The position numbers and the translations under genes are program-made. Below, in pieces: positions 16,513-25,224 of a stretch of DNA of 64,000 nt; the stretch's first letter is position 1; every line of letters begins with the position of its first letter. The stretch spans positions 1 to 64,000 of the forward strand of contig JAPPGG010000019.1 in the NCBI GenBank assembly GCA_028875055.1. Direction: 5' to 3'. This stretch comes from Chloroflexota bacterium. GTDB lineage: Bacteria; Chloroflexota; Dehalococcoidia; Lucifugimonadales; UBA3495. The notes below the pieces were generated by a model. It searched no databases. It was not told where the DNA came from and saw only the letters and a list, made by a program, of their open reading frames with translations.

Positions 16513-17511
16513 CTAAAGGTTTATTGAGGGTTCTACGTAGTCCCTCAGCTTGTTGTAGATTTGAAGCCGGTGGTGGTAGGACTCCAGCACAATTATCCGG
16601 TCCTCGGCATCAACATTGACGGCCACGGGACGCCGGAACCGCCACTCAGGCTCAAGATCCGTCCGACGCCTGGCCTTGATGAGGTCCGGGTTGGCGTCGA
16701 TGTAGCTCTGGGCCCACGGCGAAGGTTCCTGGGCATCACCCACCAACGCCGTAATATATTGGCCGTCGGCCGCGTAAATCTGGACGCGGTGGTTGCCCCA
16801 GTCAGTTACATAAACATCTCCGTCCGAGTCCACAGCCACCCCGGACGGGCCTTTCAAAGATCCAACTCCCGCGCTGGAGCCCTCGAACTTGACGAGGAGT
16901 TCCCCCGTAGGAGCGAATTTCTGCACCCGGTTATTTCCCCAGTCCGCAACATAAATGTTGTCGTGGCGGTCAATACAAAGGCCCCACGGCATTTCCAGCT
17001 CTCCGTCGCCGCTTCCCCGCTTCCCGAAACTGGACCGAAACTCGCCCACCTGGCTGAAACTCTGCACCCGGTGATTCAGGCTGTCCACCACCCAGACGGA
17101 CCCCCAGGAATCAAAGGCAATGCCTGACGGACCGTTCAGCAGTCCCTCTTCGCTGCCCGACCTCCCCCAGTGATACCGGTACGCCCCCTCTTCGTCGTAA
17201 ACCGTTATCCGGTTGAGTTGCTCGTCGGATACGAACACCCTCCCGTCGCGGTCCAGGTCAATAGACCTGGGCCAGACAAAACGCCCGTCTTCCGCGCCCA
17301 CGGATCCGAACTGCCCCTGAAACTCGTGGTCCAGGGTCACCTTGCTGACCCGCTGCCCCAGTTGTTCCACGCCGCGACTCAGCACGTACATCCGTCCGTT
17401 TTCTCCCAGCACAAAGTCCTGGGGAGCCCAGAATCCCCGGCCCGACTGACTGTACATGCCAATGCAGTAGCTGTAGTCATACACCCGGCCAGCGGCGACG
17501 GTGGTCAGCAT
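16513..17511 (-). CDS. NHL-repeat six-bladed beta-propeller protein
   Basis: The 332-residue product starts behind GGAGGGGGAAA. At least six NHL blades are visible, for example WPRSIDLDRDGRVFVSD, GPSGIAFDSWGSVWVVD, MPWGLCIDRHDNIYVAD and GPSGVAVDSDGDVYVTDWG, each ending in a NHRVQxF-type strand. No signal peptide or membrane segment is present. NHL propellers bind proteins, RNA or ligands, and some are enzymes (peptidyl-glycine lyase type). It is last in an operon with DUF1501 and DUF1800 genes, 36 bases after the DUF1501 stop, suggesting a joint function that is not known. Confidence 0.85.
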   Translation of the reverse strand: MLTTVAAGRVYDYSYCIGMYSQSGRGFWAPQDFVLGENGRMYVLSRGVEQLGQRVSKVTLDHEFQGQFGSVGAEDGRFVWPRSIDLDRDGRVFVSDEQLNRITVYDEEGAYRYHWGRSGSEEGLLNGPSGIAFDSWGSVWVVDSLNHRVQSFSQVGEFRSSFGKRGSGDGELEMPWGLCIDRHDNIYVADWGNNRVQKFAPTGELLVKFEGSSAGVGSLKGPSGVAVDSDGDVYVTDWGNHRVQIYAADGQYITALVGDAQEPSPWAQSYIDANPDLIKARRRTDLEPEWRFRRPVAVNVDAEDRIIVLESYHHRLQIYNKLRDYVEPSINL

Positions 17512-17547
17512 TTTCCCCCTCCGGCGAAGGAATTTGTCATCCTGGAG

Positions 17548-18684
17548 CTACACAAAGGGCAGCTGCTCAAAGTGTCCGCCGACGATGGGTACCGGATCGA
17601 GTCCCAGCCACTTTTCCGCCAGCGTGGAGTAAAAGCCACGGAAATCATAGCTGGGCGCCAGGTCCCCCTCGGTGAGGTCCTCCGGTTTCAGCGAAGGATA
17701 GGCGCCGTACATACCGCCATTCACCCGGTCGCCGATGGCAAAGGCGGCCCCGGCCGCGCCATGGTCCGTGCCGGTGCCGTTATCCCTCACGCGGCGTCCA
17801 AACTCGCTGAACAACATAACGACCACCTCGTCCGAGGCATCGTGTTCACGCAGGTCGGCAAAGAAGTCGCGTAGGGCAGCGGAAACGTCCATCCACAGCT
17901 TGGTGTGGGACCCCATCTGGTCATAGTGGGTGTCGAAGGACCCGTAGGCGGTGTAGAAGACCTGCGTACCCAGTCCGGCCAGGTGCACCTGGGCCACGTC
18001 CCTGAGGCGCCTGGCAATGGGATTGTTGGCGTACTCTACGTTTGAAGAATAGGCTTCGGGAGCAACCCGGATGATATCGGCGCCCTTCAACGCATCCCGT
18101 CCCGCCTGACCTAGGTAGTCCATGGTCGGTCCGTTGCCCATGGCGGGGGCGTACATGCGGGCAAAGCTCTCCAACATTTGCTCCCGGTCCTGCTCCGACG
18201 TTATGCCCGGATTTGATGACAGCACGCCGTAGGTAGGGAGATGGTTGACGGAGGTAACGGGCACGCCCTTCATGGCCAGCGCCCGGGGCAGGCCCTGGCC
18301 CAGGTTTACTCCCTTCAGCACGTTTTCCCCGCTGGGGTCCAGGTCCCGGACCACCTTGGCAAGCCAGCCCTCGGTCCCGATGGAGTCGGGCTCGCAGGTG
18401 TGCCAGATGTCCATGGCCCGAAAGTGGGAGCGGGGCGAGTTTTCGAATCCTATTCCGTGGATGATCGCCATCTTGCCCTGGTCGTAGATATCTTTCAATG
18501 GCTCCGTATCCGACCGGAACGCCAGCTCGTCGTCTATGGGCAGCAGCTGGTCCTCAGAGATATGGACCCTGGGCCGGTTATCCCAGTACAGGGGATTAGC
18601 ATAGGGCACGATGGTATTTAGGTAATCGTTGGCCCCCGTCAGCTCCATTACTACCAGCACGGGGTCTTTATGGTTTCGTGCCAT
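17548..18684 (-). CDS. DUF1501 protein (sulfatase-like fold)
   Basis: The 378-residue product matches DUF1501. It begins VLVVMELTGANDYLNTIVPY, contains FENSPRSHFRAMDIWHT and FDTHYDQMGSH, and ends its core with VVVMLFSEFGRRVRDNG followed by GTDHGAAG. The family belongs to the alkaline-phosphatase/sulfatase superfamily, and the conserved His/Asp residues suggest metal binding, but no reaction is established. Many relatives carry a Tat signal; this one does not. GGAAGGATACGAAA precedes the ATG. It lies 35 bases after the DUF1800 gene, its usual partner. Confidence 0.88.
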   Translation of the reverse strand: MARNHKDPVLVVMELTGANDYLNTIVPYANPLYWDNRPRVHISEDQLLPIDDELAFRSDTEPLKDIYDQGKMAIIHGIGFENSPRSHFRAMDIWHTCEPDSIGTEGWLAKVVRDLDPSGENVLKGVNLGQGLPRALAMKGVPVTSVNHLPTYGVLSSNPGITSEQDREQMLESFARMYAPAMGNGPTMDYLGQAGRDALKGADIIRVAPEAYSSNVEYANNPIARRLRDVAQVHLAGLGTQVFYTAYGSFDTHYDQMGSHTKLWMDVSAALRDFFADLREHDASDEVVVMLFSEFGRRVRDNGTGTDHGAAGAAFAIGDRVNGGMYGAYPSLKPEDLTEGDLAPSYDFRGFYSTLAEKWLGLDPVPIVGGHFEQLPFV

Positions 18685-18719
18685 TTTCGTATCCTTCCGC
18701 TTTGGCTGAATGCGCCTGC

Positions 18720-20129
18720 CTATGCGAACTGGTACTCCCGCGAGGAGGCAATCAGGGTCAAAATCCTGCTAACGCTTCGCAGCGAAGCAATGAGTTCTTC
18801 GGTGGTGTTCCAGGCCAGGTCGCCGCAATTTGCCGCGTGGACCATCAGTTCTGCGTGGGTGGCCTCCCCCACTTCCAGCGGTCCCATGGCGTCAAGACAG
18901 GCCGCCACTATTGCCTCGGGGGAGCGGTCACCCTGCACGGCTACCATAACCTGCTTGAAGATGGTCTGCACGCCGGGCAGTGAAATGTCTCCGAATATCC
19001 TGGCGGCAAAGTTCACCCGCCGCATCAACACGCCGGGGTCAATCCATTCGGAACCCATGTGCCAGCCCTCAACGCTGGGAGGATTTAGCAGCTCCTGTCC
19101 CTGCCAGCCGCACTCCAGCGCCAGGTTGTTGAAGCCCGGCTTGAAGCCGTTGTAGTTGCCTACCATGCGCACGGTGCCGACGATCAGTTCCGCCGGACAC
19201 TTCACCCGGGCGAACCGGGCATTCTTGAAGAACTCCGAATTGAACAACGCCCTCAGGATGGACCGGATGTCGCCCCCGGACTCATTGTAGGCATCAACCA
19301 GGAACCCGATGGCCTCGGGGTCAACGGGTGGGGTGATGTTCCAGGTGGACACGTGGGGCTCGTCGGCGACGAAGAACCGGTACAGGTGGCGGGCCAGGAA
19401 CCGGGCCGTGGCCGGCTGGGCCACGATGATGTCCACTATGTCCTCGCCGTTGAAGTTCCCGGTCTGCCCCAGGAAATTCTTCTCCCGGTGGTCGTGCTCC
19501 TCGGGTTTGTACTCGAACTGCCAGTGGAAACGGCCGTAGGGATTGCGGGGAATCTTTGGCGCAATCGTCCATCCGGTAAAGGCCCTGGCCGCTTCCTTGA
19601 TATCATCCTCGGAGTAGTTGCCGACTCCCAGGGAAAAGAGCTCCAGCAACTCCCGTCCCCAGTTCTCGTTAATGGCGCCGTCGCGATTTCCGTGGTTGTC
19701 CAGCCAGAAGATCATGGCCGGCGACCTGGCGACCTCTATCAGCAGGTCACGGTAGGGTCCCAGTCCGTGCTCACGGAAAAGGGCAATCTGGCGAGTCATC
19801 TCCGGGGGATTGTCCACCTTGGAGTTGCCGGTGGCGAACAGCTGGTGCCAGAAGAGCGCCATCTTCTCTTCCAGCGGCCGCTGGGTATTGATCATCCGGA
19901 AGACCCAGTTGGCCTGGTTTATCGGCGGCGCACCGGCCCCCTCGTAGCCCGGGAAGTACCGGTACAGCAGTTCCTCGTCAATGGCCGGTTGCAGCTCAGG
20001 ATGCAACAGTTCCTCGACTACGGCCTCGTAGCCCTTGGCGACGCGCTTCTCCAGTTCCTCGCGCGTATCGCCGAAGCCTGCCCTTCGCATCAGGTGGGCC
20101 ATCAATCGAATGTCTTCCTGGCGGGACAT
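18720..20129 (-). CDS. DUF1800 protein
   Basis: The 469-residue product starts at the ATG at 20129 behind GGAGAGGTTGCA; nine further in-frame codons upstream were rejected because they lack a ribosome binding site. Family hallmarks are AHLMRRAGFG near the N-terminus, MALFWHQLFATGNSKV, NENWGRELLELFSLGVG, ARAFTGW and PPSVEGWHMG. DUF1800 and DUF1501 genes are almost always adjacent and are proposed to act together, but the activity is unknown. No export signal is seen. It is first in a three-gene minus-strand operon with DUF1501 and NHL proteins. Confidence 0.88.
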   Translation of the reverse strand: MSRQEDIRLMAHLMRRAGFGDTREELEKRVAKGYEAVVEELLHPELQPAIDEELLYRYFPGYEGAGAPPINQANWVFRMINTQRPLEEKMALFWHQLFATGNSKVDNPPEMTRQIALFREHGLGPYRDLLIEVARSPAMIFWLDNHGNRDGAINENWGRELLELFSLGVGNYSEDDIKEAARAFTGWTIAPKIPRNPYGRFHWQFEYKPEEHDHREKNFLGQTGNFNGEDIVDIIVAQPATARFLARHLYRFFVADEPHVSTWNITPPVDPEAIGFLVDAYNESGGDIRSILRALFNSEFFKNARFARVKCPAELIVGTVRMVGNYNGFKPGFNNLALECGWQGQELLNPPSVEGWHMGSEWIDPGVLMRRVNFAARIFGDISLPGVQTIFKQVMVAVQGDRSPEAIVAACLDAMGPLEVGEATHAELMVHAANCGDLAWNTTEELIASLRSVSRILTLIASSREYQFA

Positions 20130-20270
20130 TGCAACCTCTCCGTTTTTCGAGCCCAAATCACCGGGGAAGGGGCCGGTTCACACCATATTAGGATTGGCCA
20201 ATTCGGATGTCAACGAAGGAAACGATGCTGTAGCTGTTCAGACTTGATGAGTCACAGCGGCCTGGATTTC

Positions 20271-20366
20271 GTCATTCCGGCGCAGGCCGGAATCCAGCAG
20301 GCCCGACAGCGAATTAAGGTCAAGCGGGGCAAGGATTCCTGGATACCGGCTTTCGCAGGTATGACG
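20271..20366. repeat. Palindromic intergenic repeat (GTCATTCCGG...TATGACG), copy 1
   Basis: GTCATTCCGGCGCAGGCCGG at the left end and a diverged reverse complement ending GCAGGTATGACG at the right end enclose about 50 bases. AATCCAG/CTGGAT continue the pairing. It belongs to the widespread class of short palindromic intergenic repeats that translate as IPAKAGIQ/IPACAGMT. A second copy lies at 32111-32203. Confidence 0.75.
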
Positions 20367-20424
20367 TGGCTGGCTGGCGCGGAATTCCCGCCAATTATGA
20401 AGTCTTGCGCTAGCAGTTCAACTG

Positions 20425-20553
20425 GATTGCATTGATGGGTTGGGGCTAACCCGTCGTTCCCGCGCCGGCGGGAACCTCGGTGCAACTTGTAAGATCAGTT
20501 TTCCACGGGAATGGCGATAGACAAGCGCCATCCATCATTTCAAAGCAGTTGGA
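20425..20553. repeat. Dispersed intergenic repeat, copy A (about 130 bp)
   Basis: It begins GATTGCATTGATGGGTTG, continues to CCGTCGTT and ends near AAGCAGTTGG. The same beginning, the same CCGTCGTT and the same end at the same distance recur at 27879-28006. Overlapping it, CGTCGTTCCCGCGCCGG at 20452 has an inverted counterpart at about 20622-20652. Confidence 0.6.
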
Positions 20554-20693
20554 CCGCTTGGGTAGTATCGTCAAATTTCCCCGTCATCCTTGAATCGGGA
20601 GGAATCTTGACTACAACCGGCGAGGTTCCCGCCTTCGGGGGAACGACGAAATTGTGCGCTGGGAAGCTTTGCTTTTCTATTTGACGACAGATC

Positions 20694-21974
20694 CTAGCGG
20701 CTGCTCACCCAGAAGTCGTTAGACTTCTTGTCGAATTTTCCGTTTCCCGCCAAATCGTCCAGCCAGATCCAGGTCTTGTTCAGCCACCTCCACCGGAAGT
20801 TCCGGATGAAGAAGCGCGGGATGGCATACTTCCTGCTGGGTGGCTTGGTCCAGGCGCACCGGCGCACACAGGTGCTGCACGTGCTTCCCACCCGGTTCTG
20901 GAAAGTCATGCACTTCTTGGCGTCCAGCTTCCAGGTAAGCACCCCGCTGGCATTGCTTTCGTCAATGGCGTCGAAGCTCCGTTCTCCTGTCGTAATGGCT
21001 TTGGTGCCGCACTTCGGTACGCACTTCAGGCATGCGTTGCAGAATTCCGTGATTCCCGAATCCACTGCCCCGGCCGGCTCCAGCGGAAGGTCGGTGAAGA
21101 TCTTGGATATGCGGCAGCGCGCCCCAACCCTGGGGTTGATCAACATCCCGTGCCTGCCCACCTGCCCCAGGCCCGCGTCGATGGCCAGGGGAATGCTGAG
21201 GGCCGTATCGTTGGCCGCCGGAATGGCGTTGTAGCCCAGTCCTCTAATGAACTCAGCCACCATCCACAGGGTGGGCGCCATGCGCGCGTATGCCAGGGTG
21301 CTGAGTCCCTCGGTGAGCAGGGTGGGCGCATGCTCCGTGCCGTCCAGGTCCTTGCCCCACTCGTGGAGCATCACCACCACGTACTTCATCTCCTTGGGAA
21401 TAACCCGGGTGCCGTCTTCAAGGCGCACAGGTTGGTCATGCTCTTCGTACCCGGCCTCGTCGGAAAACTTGATGGGGAAAGCCTCATTCGTCTCCGCATC
21501 AAAGTAATGGGAATACACCCAGCGACGGTCAAGCTCCGCGAATCCTACCTGGTCCGCTCCCAGGAGTTCAGCAGCCTTTCGCACCATCTGGGAGGCTTCT
21601 GCGGGGGAGGTTTCCGGCCGGCCCGCTGGCGAAGGTTCCAGGTCCGAATGCCATGCCGTGGCGCGCATGTCGGGCTGGCTCTTCGAGAAGCCCATCAGTG
21701 AGAGCAGAGAGTCCGCGGCGGAGTCCAGCCCCCAGGCTGTGGACTCATAGCCGATACGTCCCTTGTCCATCAGCAGGCGTTGCTTGTCCTTCAGCTTGTC
21801 TCTTTCGGCCTTGTAATAGGCATCCCACACCATCTGTGACCCCATGTGGTCGCGCTGATTGAACCGGACGTACGAGTCCTGCACCTGGTACATTTCGGCG
21901 GCCGTTACGCGACCGCCCTGGGTTGCTTTTTCTTCCGAACTGGACCTGGAAAGCCCCCGCATTCCCAGTTTCAT
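20694..21974 (-). CDS. Reductive dehalogenase RdhA-like protein without Tat signal
   Basis: The 426-residue product has the cobalamin-domain motif AGLGQVGRHGMLINPRVGARCRI (residues 267-289). Two ferredoxin clusters follow: Cys312, 315, 318, 322 (CxxCxxCxxxC), and Cys355, 366, 369, 373 (Cx10CxxCxxxC). Both match RdhA. Respiratory RdhAs carry a twin-arginine signal and sit beside a small membrane anchor (RdhB); neither is present here, so a cytoplasmic, non-respiratory role is likely. It could be a catabolic dehalogenase or a related corrinoid/FeS enzyme such as an epoxyqueuosine-reductase relative, though length and clusters favour RdhA. AGGAGGTATGGCATC precedes the ATG. It is probably monocistronic. 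Confidence 0.82.
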   Translation of the reverse strand: MKLGMRGLSRSSSEEKATQGGRVTAAEMYQVQDSYVRFNQRDHMGSQMVWDAYYKAERDKLKDKQRLLMDKGRIGYESTAWGLDSAADSLLSLMGFSKSQPDMRATAWHSDLEPSPAGRPETSPAEASQMVRKAAELLGADQVGFAELDRRWVYSHYFDAETNEAFPIKFSDEAGYEEHDQPVRLEDGTRVIPKEMKYVVVMLHEWGKDLDGTEHAPTLLTEGLSTLAYARMAPTLWMVAEFIRGLGYNAIPAANDTALSIPLAIDAGLGQVGRHGMLINPRVGARCRISKIFTDLPLEPAGAVDSGITEFCNACLKCVPKCGTKAITTGERSFDAIDESNASGVLTWKLDAKKCMTFQNRVGSTCSTCVRRCAWTKPPSRKYAIPRFFIRNFRWRWLNKTWIWLDDLAGNGKFDKKSNDFWVSSR

Positions 21975-22200
21975 GATGCCATACCTCCTGCCGGCAGAAG
22001 CCTGTTACATACTGCGTTACGTCCGGCATTTTTGCAAACGCTCCGATTCCAGCATATCCATAAGCCGGAAAACTGGCCGGGTCGGCGGCTAATCGCAAAC
22101 AGACCAGCTTCCTGCGGGAATCCCATGCACGATAGGCCAGCTATCGAGCCTCGGGTTGAGGTCCTGAACCCTGCGTCGCTCAATTCACCTATCCCCTGCA

Positions 22201-22410
22201 TCAGCTTACGCCATCCAGGCGCATTTCCCTGGCGCAATGCAGGCAAAGGTCGGAACGCCTCTGTTCCGACCACCTGGCTTCAAAATCTTCGATCCAAAGG
22301 GCCGACTCCGAGTCGGCCGGCAGGTGGCGACCGCAAAGGGTTATGAAGAAGGCAGCATCGTAGTCATCCCTGGCTTTGGTCAGGTATGAATGCCTGGTGG
22401 CTCTCCGCAT
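22201..22410 (-). CDS. Small cysteine-containing protein, function unknown
   Basis: The frame gives 69 residues from an ATG behind GGAAGGAGGCTGG. The sequence starts RRATRHSYLTKARDDYDAAF and ends with CLHCAREMRLDGVS. TLCGRHL and CLHC together could bind a metal. It lies upstream of, and on the same strand as, the RdhA-like gene but 226 bases away, so co-transcription is uncertain. No family is recognised. Confidence 0.5.
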   Translation of the reverse strand: MRRATRHSYLTKARDDYDAAFFITLCGRHLPADSESALWIEDFEARWSEQRRSDLCLHCAREMRLDGVS

Positions 22411-22712
22411 CCAGCCTCCTTCCACCTCGGTTGATGGACCTGGCATATCTCCCGCGACGTTCCTAGCGTAAGGGTTACGCCGGTTGCATCATCATTGCCA
22501 ACTGAGCCTGTTGCAAGTGTCCGGATGGGCTACCGTGGAATATTCTCCCATTTCACAAGGACCTGGGCCAACTCCCTGAGTTATTTGCGCCTTTTGAAAC
22601 GGTTCACTCGGCAACTTTCCAGGGCGTCGCCGGTTGAGCAATTGTAGGGCGGAAAGGCGCGGGTGTATGATGGGGCGAACGCTGGCAAAGGGACGCCGCG
22701 AGGAGAATTGTG

Positions 22713-23597
22713 ATGGCCGACAAACGTATTCTGTGCGCCTTTGGAGTTGACCTGGACGCCGTTGGCGGCTGGCTGGGTTCCTACGGTGGCGAGGACTCGC
22801 CCGACGATATTTCCCGAGGCCTGTTCGCGGGGGAAGTGGGAACGCCCCGGCTGCTGAAGCTCTTTGACAGACTGGGCATCAAGACCAGCTGGTTCATCCC
22901 CGGCCACTCCATCGAGACCTTCCCCGACGAATGCCGGATGATTGTCGAGCAGGGACACGAGGTCGGAATGCACGGCTACTCTCACGAGAATCCCATCTCC
23001 ATGTCGCCGGAGCAGGAAGAAGCCGTATTGTTGCGCTGCATAGATTTGATTACCGAGGTCTCAGGCAAACGGCCCCGGGGCTACGTCGCGCCCTGGTGGG
23101 AGTTCAGCCATGTTACCAACGAACTGCTGCTGAAGCACGGCATCAAGTATGACCACAGCCTCATGCACCGCGACTTTGAGTGCTACTACGTCCGCGTGGG
23201 CGATCGCTGGACCAAGATTGACTACGGTATGCCGGCGGACCACTGGATGCACGCCCTGGAACGCGGCGAGGAGACCGACCTGGTGGAGATACCGGCCAAC
23301 TGGTACCTGGACGACCTGCCGCCCATGATGTTCATCAAGGCGTCGCCCAACAGCCACGGCTTCGTAAATCCCCGGGACATTGAGTCAATGTGGCGGGACC
23401 AGTTCGACTGGGTGTACCGCGAATACGACGAGGCGGCCTTCCCCATAACCATCCACCCGGACGTAAGCGGTCGCCCCCAGGTTCTGCTGATGCTTGAGCG
23501 CATCGCGGAGTACATCCGCTCCCACGACGGCGTTCGCTTCGTAACCATGGAAGAAATCGCCGACGATTTCCTGGCCAGGCACCCCAGGGAGAAGTAG
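22713..23597 (+). CDS. PgdA-like polysaccharide deacetylase family hydrolase
   Basis: The 294-residue product carries the NodB-homology core: GVDLD (Asp13, Asp15), [12 protein letters not shown] and MHGYSHENP (His87, His91), which supply the metal-binding Asp-His-His triad of the HpPgdA group. [10 protein letters not shown] is the third conserved motif. HpPgdA-type enzymes act on cyclic imides or peptidoglycan-like substrates; the substrate here is unknown. The ATG at 22713 was chosen over the GTG three bases earlier because GAGGAG is better spaced. No signal peptide, so a cytoplasmic imidase-like role fits better than cell-wall editing. Confidence 0.85.
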   Translation: MADKRILCAFGVDLDAVGGWLGSYGGEDSPDDISRGLFAGEVGTPRLLKLFDRLGIKTSWFIPGHSIETFPDECRMIVEQGHEVGMHGYSHENPISMSPEQEEAVLLRCIDLITEVSGKRPRGYVAPWWEFSHVTNELLLKHGIKYDHSLMHRDFECYYVRVGDRWTKIDYGMPADHWMHALERGEETDLVEIPANWYLDDLPPMMFIKASPNSHGFVNPRDIESMWRDQFDWVYREYDEAAFPITIHPDVSGRPQVLLMLERIAEYIRSHDGVRFVTMEEIADDFLARHPREK

Positions 23598-23648
23598 TAA
23601 ACCAGGCTGGCCGCGGCCACCGCCGCCGCGGCCAGACTACCTGAACCG

Positions 23649-24563
23649 TCAGTCCATTGCCGCCTCCGTGTCTATGCCCCACTCCCGCACCATCTCCAGC
23701 ATGGTGCGGGCCGTTTCTTCGTGGGCGATGTCCACCATGTCGCCGGCGTAGGTTACCACCGCGCTGCCGGCCTGCCTTTGTTCCTCCATGGCCTTCAGCA
23801 GACCCTTCCAGTGAGCGATCTGCTCGGGGCTGGGCGTGAACACCTCGTTGACCACCGGAACGTGGGACGGGTGAATGAGGTTCATACCGGTGTAGCCCAA
23901 TTGCTTCAGCTGGTTGGCTAGGTCGCGCAGCCCGTCCAGGTCGTGGATGTCAAACCAGCCCCCGCTGATGGGGAATTCAATTCCGGCGGAGCGGGAATCC
24001 ACCAGCACCTTGGACTTGATGAACAGGGTCTCCATTCCTTCCGGCGTCCACTGGAACCCGATGGAACGCGCCGTGTCGCCGCCCTTGCCGCCGCTGCCGC
24101 CCATGTGGGCCACCCGATCCGAGGCCATGGCTATGTCGTAAGCCTGCCGGATACCCTCGGCCGTTTCCAGGCCCGGGTCAATGCAGACATACCCAATGGC
24201 CATCCCCGCCTTGCGTTCAAAGAACCGCAGGAGTATGTCCACCTCCACCACGTCCTCGGGACGCTCCACCTTGGGCAGCAGAATGCCGTAAAGATGGGGG
24301 CTGGTGACGGCCTCCAGGTCAAACCCGGTCAGCCCGGTTTCCAGCCGGTTGACGCGGACGAAAAGGGTCTGGCCGGCGGACCCCAGTTCTTCTACCATGC
24401 CGGCCACCAGGGCGCGGGCCTTCTCCTTTTCAGCCTCCGGCACCGAGTCTTCCAGGTCCAGGATCAGGGCGTCCGGGCCATACTGGTGGGCCTTGCGCAT
24501 CCAGTCTTCGCGGTTGCCGGGGACGAACATCACCGACCGCAGCGGTTTCGCCTTGAATCTCAT
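23649..24563 (-). CDS. HpcH/HpaI aldolase / citrate lyase beta-like CoA-ester lyase
   Basis: The 304-residue TIM-barrel product starts RSVMFVPGNREDWMRKA, followed by DALILDLEDSVPEAEKEKAR (metal and phosphate region), FVRVNRLETGL and GILLPKVE, the order seen in CitE and malyl-CoA lyase-like enzymes. YVCIDPGLETAEGIRQAYDI is in place of the usual IETA motif. It probably cleaves or forms a 3-hydroxyacyl-CoA such as malyl- or citramalyl-CoA. It overlaps the retropepsin-like gene by four bases and is translated with it. The substrate cannot be told from sequence. Confidence 0.85.
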   Translation of the reverse strand: MRFKAKPLRSVMFVPGNREDWMRKAHQYGPDALILDLEDSVPEAEKEKARALVAGMVEELGSAGQTLFVRVNRLETGLTGFDLEAVTSPHLYGILLPKVERPEDVVEVDILLRFFERKAGMAIGYVCIDPGLETAEGIRQAYDIAMASDRVAHMGGSGGKGGDTARSIGFQWTPEGMETLFIKSKVLVDSRSAGIEFPISGGWFDIHDLDGLRDLANQLKQLGYTGMNLIHPSHVPVVNEVFTPSPEQIAHWKGLLKAMEEQRQAGSAVVTYAGDMVDIAHEETARTMLEMVREWGIDTEAAMD

Positions 24564-24973
24564 ACCATCCTCGCGGTGTCATTGAATTCGTCTGGCTGGG
24601 ACCGGCCCGGCCATTCGACCATTTCCAGGGCGTTAACCGGCATGAGCCTTTTGGCGTGAGGATCTACCGCCAGCATAGCGTCCTCCAGAGCCATGGCTCC
24701 CAGCAGGCTTAGTTCCCCGGCTTCTCCGAAGGTTATCGGCGTGGGGTATTCCTTGCCCTCCAGCCGGATCATCGTCCTGCCCCGGGTCCGCTCTATTCGG
24801 CTTCCGTCGGCCAGTTCGGCTATATATGTGCTCTCCACCGGAACGCCAAGACCTTCCAGCAGTTCCCTCGGGGCCTTGGTGAATGTGGCTCCAGTATCAA
24901 CCAGCATTTCAACAGGTTCGAAGCGCTGCCCGTGAGGGTCGCCTATTTCCACGGTGATCCGGAAAGTTCCCAT
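24560..24973 (-). CDS. Retropepsin-like aspartic protease family protein
   Basis: The 137-residue product has MLVDTGATFTKAPRELLEGLG, with DTGAT as the catalytic Asp motif of retropepsins, and ITFGEAGELSLLGAMALED for the flap-side strands. Such single-domain proteins act as homodimers; bacterial members are mostly uncharacterised. It overlaps the CoA-ester lyase gene (ATGA), an unusual partner. No signal peptide is present, so it acts in the cytoplasm if active. Confidence 0.8.
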   Translation of the reverse strand: MGTFRITVEIGDPHGQRFEPVEMLVDTGATFTKAPRELLEGLGVPVESTYIAELADGSRIERTRGRTMIRLEGKEYPTPITFGEAGELSLLGAMALEDAMLAVDPHAKRLMPVNALEMVEWPGRSQPDEFNDTARMV

Positions 24974-25224
24974 GCTTATCTCCTGAACGTTCAGAGCGGT
25001 CGGCCTTCATTCTACTTGGGTGAGCAAGCCGTTAGCTACCGTGAACTGTCAGTGTAGCAGTTCAGAATTCGGAGCAATATTGGAGCCGAGCCCAACGTAC
25101 CGGCCTTCGCCAGTATCCAACGTTGCTTTCTCCAATTGGGCCGGTCAGAACCCGGCCATGCCACCTTCCTACATTTGCTGGACTGGCGGTGGATTCTTGG
25201 ACCGGTTTTGAAACAATTACACCA

